Assembly (NCBI GenBank): GCA_022776205.1
Contig: JALFIK010000057.1
Location: 1 to 6,689 of the forward strand
Source of the DNA: Eubacterium sp.
GTDB taxonomy: Bacteria > Bacillota > Clostridia > Lachnospirales > Lachnospiraceae
Length of the DNA stretch: 6,689 nucleotides
Direction: 5' to 3'
Shown here: piece after piece, positions 5,342 through 6,689 of the stretch
Position numbering within the stretch: position 1 is the stretch's first letter
How the letters are laid out: each line of letters starts with the position of its first letter
Made by a program: the position numbers and the translations under genes
The notes under the pieces: model-generated
The model's database searches: none
The model's input: the letters and a program-made list of their open reading frames with translations, nothing else
Told to the model about the DNA's origin: nothing

Positions 5342-6689
5342 TTACCTTTCTTTAAAGCGAAAATTTTTTATAACAATTTCAATGGATTTCTGTCCGCGCC
5401 ACTCATTAATCTGAGGATAGTAAGTCACATCCATGGCTATTTTTTTAGAAATTCCTTTTTTTACTTTTATCGCTTCCTCTTTTCCACAAAATGCCTCGAG
5501 CTCTTCAAAAAATCCTTCGGTATCTCCAAAATACAGGGCAGTGATTCTCTGTCCCCTGTCGTCAGATAAAAACAGTTTAAGACATGTGCCTGCCTCTCCT
5601 AAAACCCGGCATCCGTTTATGATAAAGCCTCTCTGGGCAAACAGCGGTTTCCCATTTCCATTGCCAAAGGGCTCAAGAAGTTCAAATTCCTTAAGGAGGT
5701 TTTCTGACAGATAAGAAACCGGAAGGGCCAGGTCAATATGTACCTTTGGAATAAAGTCGTCATCTGTAAGCGTGGAATTCTTATTGATTTTATCCCGAAA
5801 TTCTTCAAGCTTTTCCTCCCTCATGGAAAGACCTGCCGCCATGGGATGTCCGCCATATTTGTCAAAACATTCTTTCACTTTTGTCATTTCCCGGTACATA
5901 TGATACCCCTCGATAGAGCGTCCCGATCCTTTTAATCCTTCTTTCGTCTTTGTGATTACAAAGGTTGGCCGGTTATAATATTCCCGAATTCTTCCGGCAA
6001 TGATTCCGGCAATACTTTCATGACAGTCCGGAAGATAGACAATTAGTACTTTGTCCATGCTGTGTCCGGTTTGTGTCAGGTATTTTTTTGCCTCCTCCAC
6101 TCCATCAGAAGTCATCTGTTTGCGCTCTTCATTTAATTCTTTCAATTTCTTTGCCTTTTTTGTGCAGGAAAGGGGATCCGTACATAAAAGAAGATCCAGT
6201 GCATCCTTTGCGGAAGCCAGCCTTCCTGATGCATTGATACAGGGGCCAAGAACAAATCCAAGATGGTAGGCAGTGATTTTCTTGCTCCCCAGACCATTCT
6301 CCTCAATCAAAGCCTTCAGTCCGGGAATACCTGTATTCTGCATCCTTTTTAATCCCTCTTTTACAAGGATCCGATTTTCTCCGGTGAGAGGCATTACATC
6401 ACAGACTGTTGCCACGGCGGTAATTTCGAGAAATTCTTCCATTTCCCTCCAATCAATCTGAAAATAATCGTAAAGGACCTGGATAAATTTGCATGCCACC
6501 ACAGCACCACATATATTCTTGGAAGGATAAGGGCAATCCGCCCGTTTCGGATTAATGACCGCATCGGCATCGGGAAGAAGAAAATGAATTTTCCCATTTT
6601 CGTCTTCCTGATAAGGGATATCATGATGGTCGGTCACGACAAAAGTAATCCCCAGATTTTTTCCATAAGAGATCTGGGATGATGCTGCA
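5342..6689 (-). CDS. recJ: Single-stranded-DNA-specific exonuclease RecJ, 5' end cut by window edge
   Basis: RecJ degrades single-stranded DNA 5' to 3' in recombination and mismatch or base-excision repair, using Mn/Mg ions bound by DHH-family residues. The last 448 residues are visible; the first full codon is at 6688-6686 and roughly the first 140 residues lie outside. In visible numbering, VVTDHH is at 17-22 (DHH motif), AVATVCDVMPL at 91-101, and GPCINASGRL at 148-157. The DHHA1 part has CHESIAGIIAGR at 222-233, GSGRS at 254-258 and YGGHPMAAG at 278-286. LEPFGNGN at 338-345 opens the C-terminal OB-like domain, which ends at the stop at 5342. A GTG at 6637 is internal, not the start, because the open frame and family sequence continue upstream to the edge. 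No broken motif is seen, so it should be active. It is followed after 25 bases by the HAD gene. Confidence 0.96.
   Translation of the reverse strand, partial: AASSQISYGKNLGITFVVTDHHDIPYQEDENGKIHFLLPDADAVINPKRADCPYPSKNICGAVVACKFIQVLYDYFQIDWREMEEFLEITAVATVCDVMPLTGENRILVKEGLKRMQNTGIPGLKALIEENGLGSKKITAYHLGFVLGPCINASGRLASAKDALDLLLCTDPLSCTKKAKKLKELNEERKQMTSDGVEEAKKYLTQTGHSMDKVLIVYLPDCHESIAGIIAGRIREYYNRPTFVITKTKEGLKGSGRSIEGYHMYREMTKVKECFDKYGGHPMAAGLSMREEKLEEFRDKINKNSTLTDDDFIPKVHIDLALPVSYLSENLLKEFELLEPFGNGNGKPLFAQRGFIINGCRVLGEAGTCLKLFLSDDRGQRITALYFGDTEGFFEELEAFCGKEEAIKVKKGISKKIAMDVTYYPQINEWRGQKSIEIVIKNFRFKER

Noticed and set aside
6635..6637. GTG at 6637 as the start of recJ
   Set aside because: The frame stays open to the window edge, and the upstream codons give family-like sequence leading directly into VVTDHH, so this GTG is internal.

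Overview
The window is an ordinary stretch of chromosome from a low-GC Gram-positive bacterium. It most likely comes from Clostridia, and the proteins look most like Lachnospiraceae, judged from memory of the families and not from a search. Purine-rich Shine-Dalgarno sites, GTG starts, TTGACA/TATAAT-like promoters and a cmk-ispH gene pair preceded by a flavoprotein all fit that group. All seven genes lie on the minus strand, so transcription runs from high to low coordinates. Both end genes are cut by the window edges.

In order of transcription: recJ (single-strand DNA exonuclease, 5' end missing, 6689-5342); a Cof-type HAD phosphatase 25 bases behind it (5316-4453); apt (adenine phosphoribosyltransferase, 4384-3860), with its own extended -10 promoter and a strong terminator. 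Next is a 225-base gap holding the apt terminator, a second hairpin, a 12-bp palindrome and a good promoter. Then come an RpiR-type regulator (3634-2762), a HI0933-family flavoprotein overlapping it by 4 bases (2765-1518), a 130-base gap with a probable promoter and a leader hairpin, cmk (CMP kinase, 1381-716), and ispH (isoprenoid synthesis, 698 to the window edge, 3' end missing).

The layout suggests four transcription units: recJ-HAD, apt alone, rpiR-flavoprotein, and cmk-ispH (in related Clostridia often continuing into ribosomal protein S1). The themes are housekeeping: DNA repair, nucleotide salvage and phosphorylation, isoprenoid precursors, and possibly rRNA modification by the flavoprotein.

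Three start codons were moved from the longest possible reading. cmk is set at 1381, rpiR at a GTG at 3634 and apt at a GTG at 4384, each decided by Shine-Dalgarno spacing and, for rpiR, by promoter position. I found no mobile element, CRISPR array, RNA gene, phage gene or clear sign of a new system. The points most worth checking are the rpiR-flavoprotein coupling, the double hairpin behind apt, the absence of relA beside recJ/apt, and whether ispH is fused to S1 beyond the edge.
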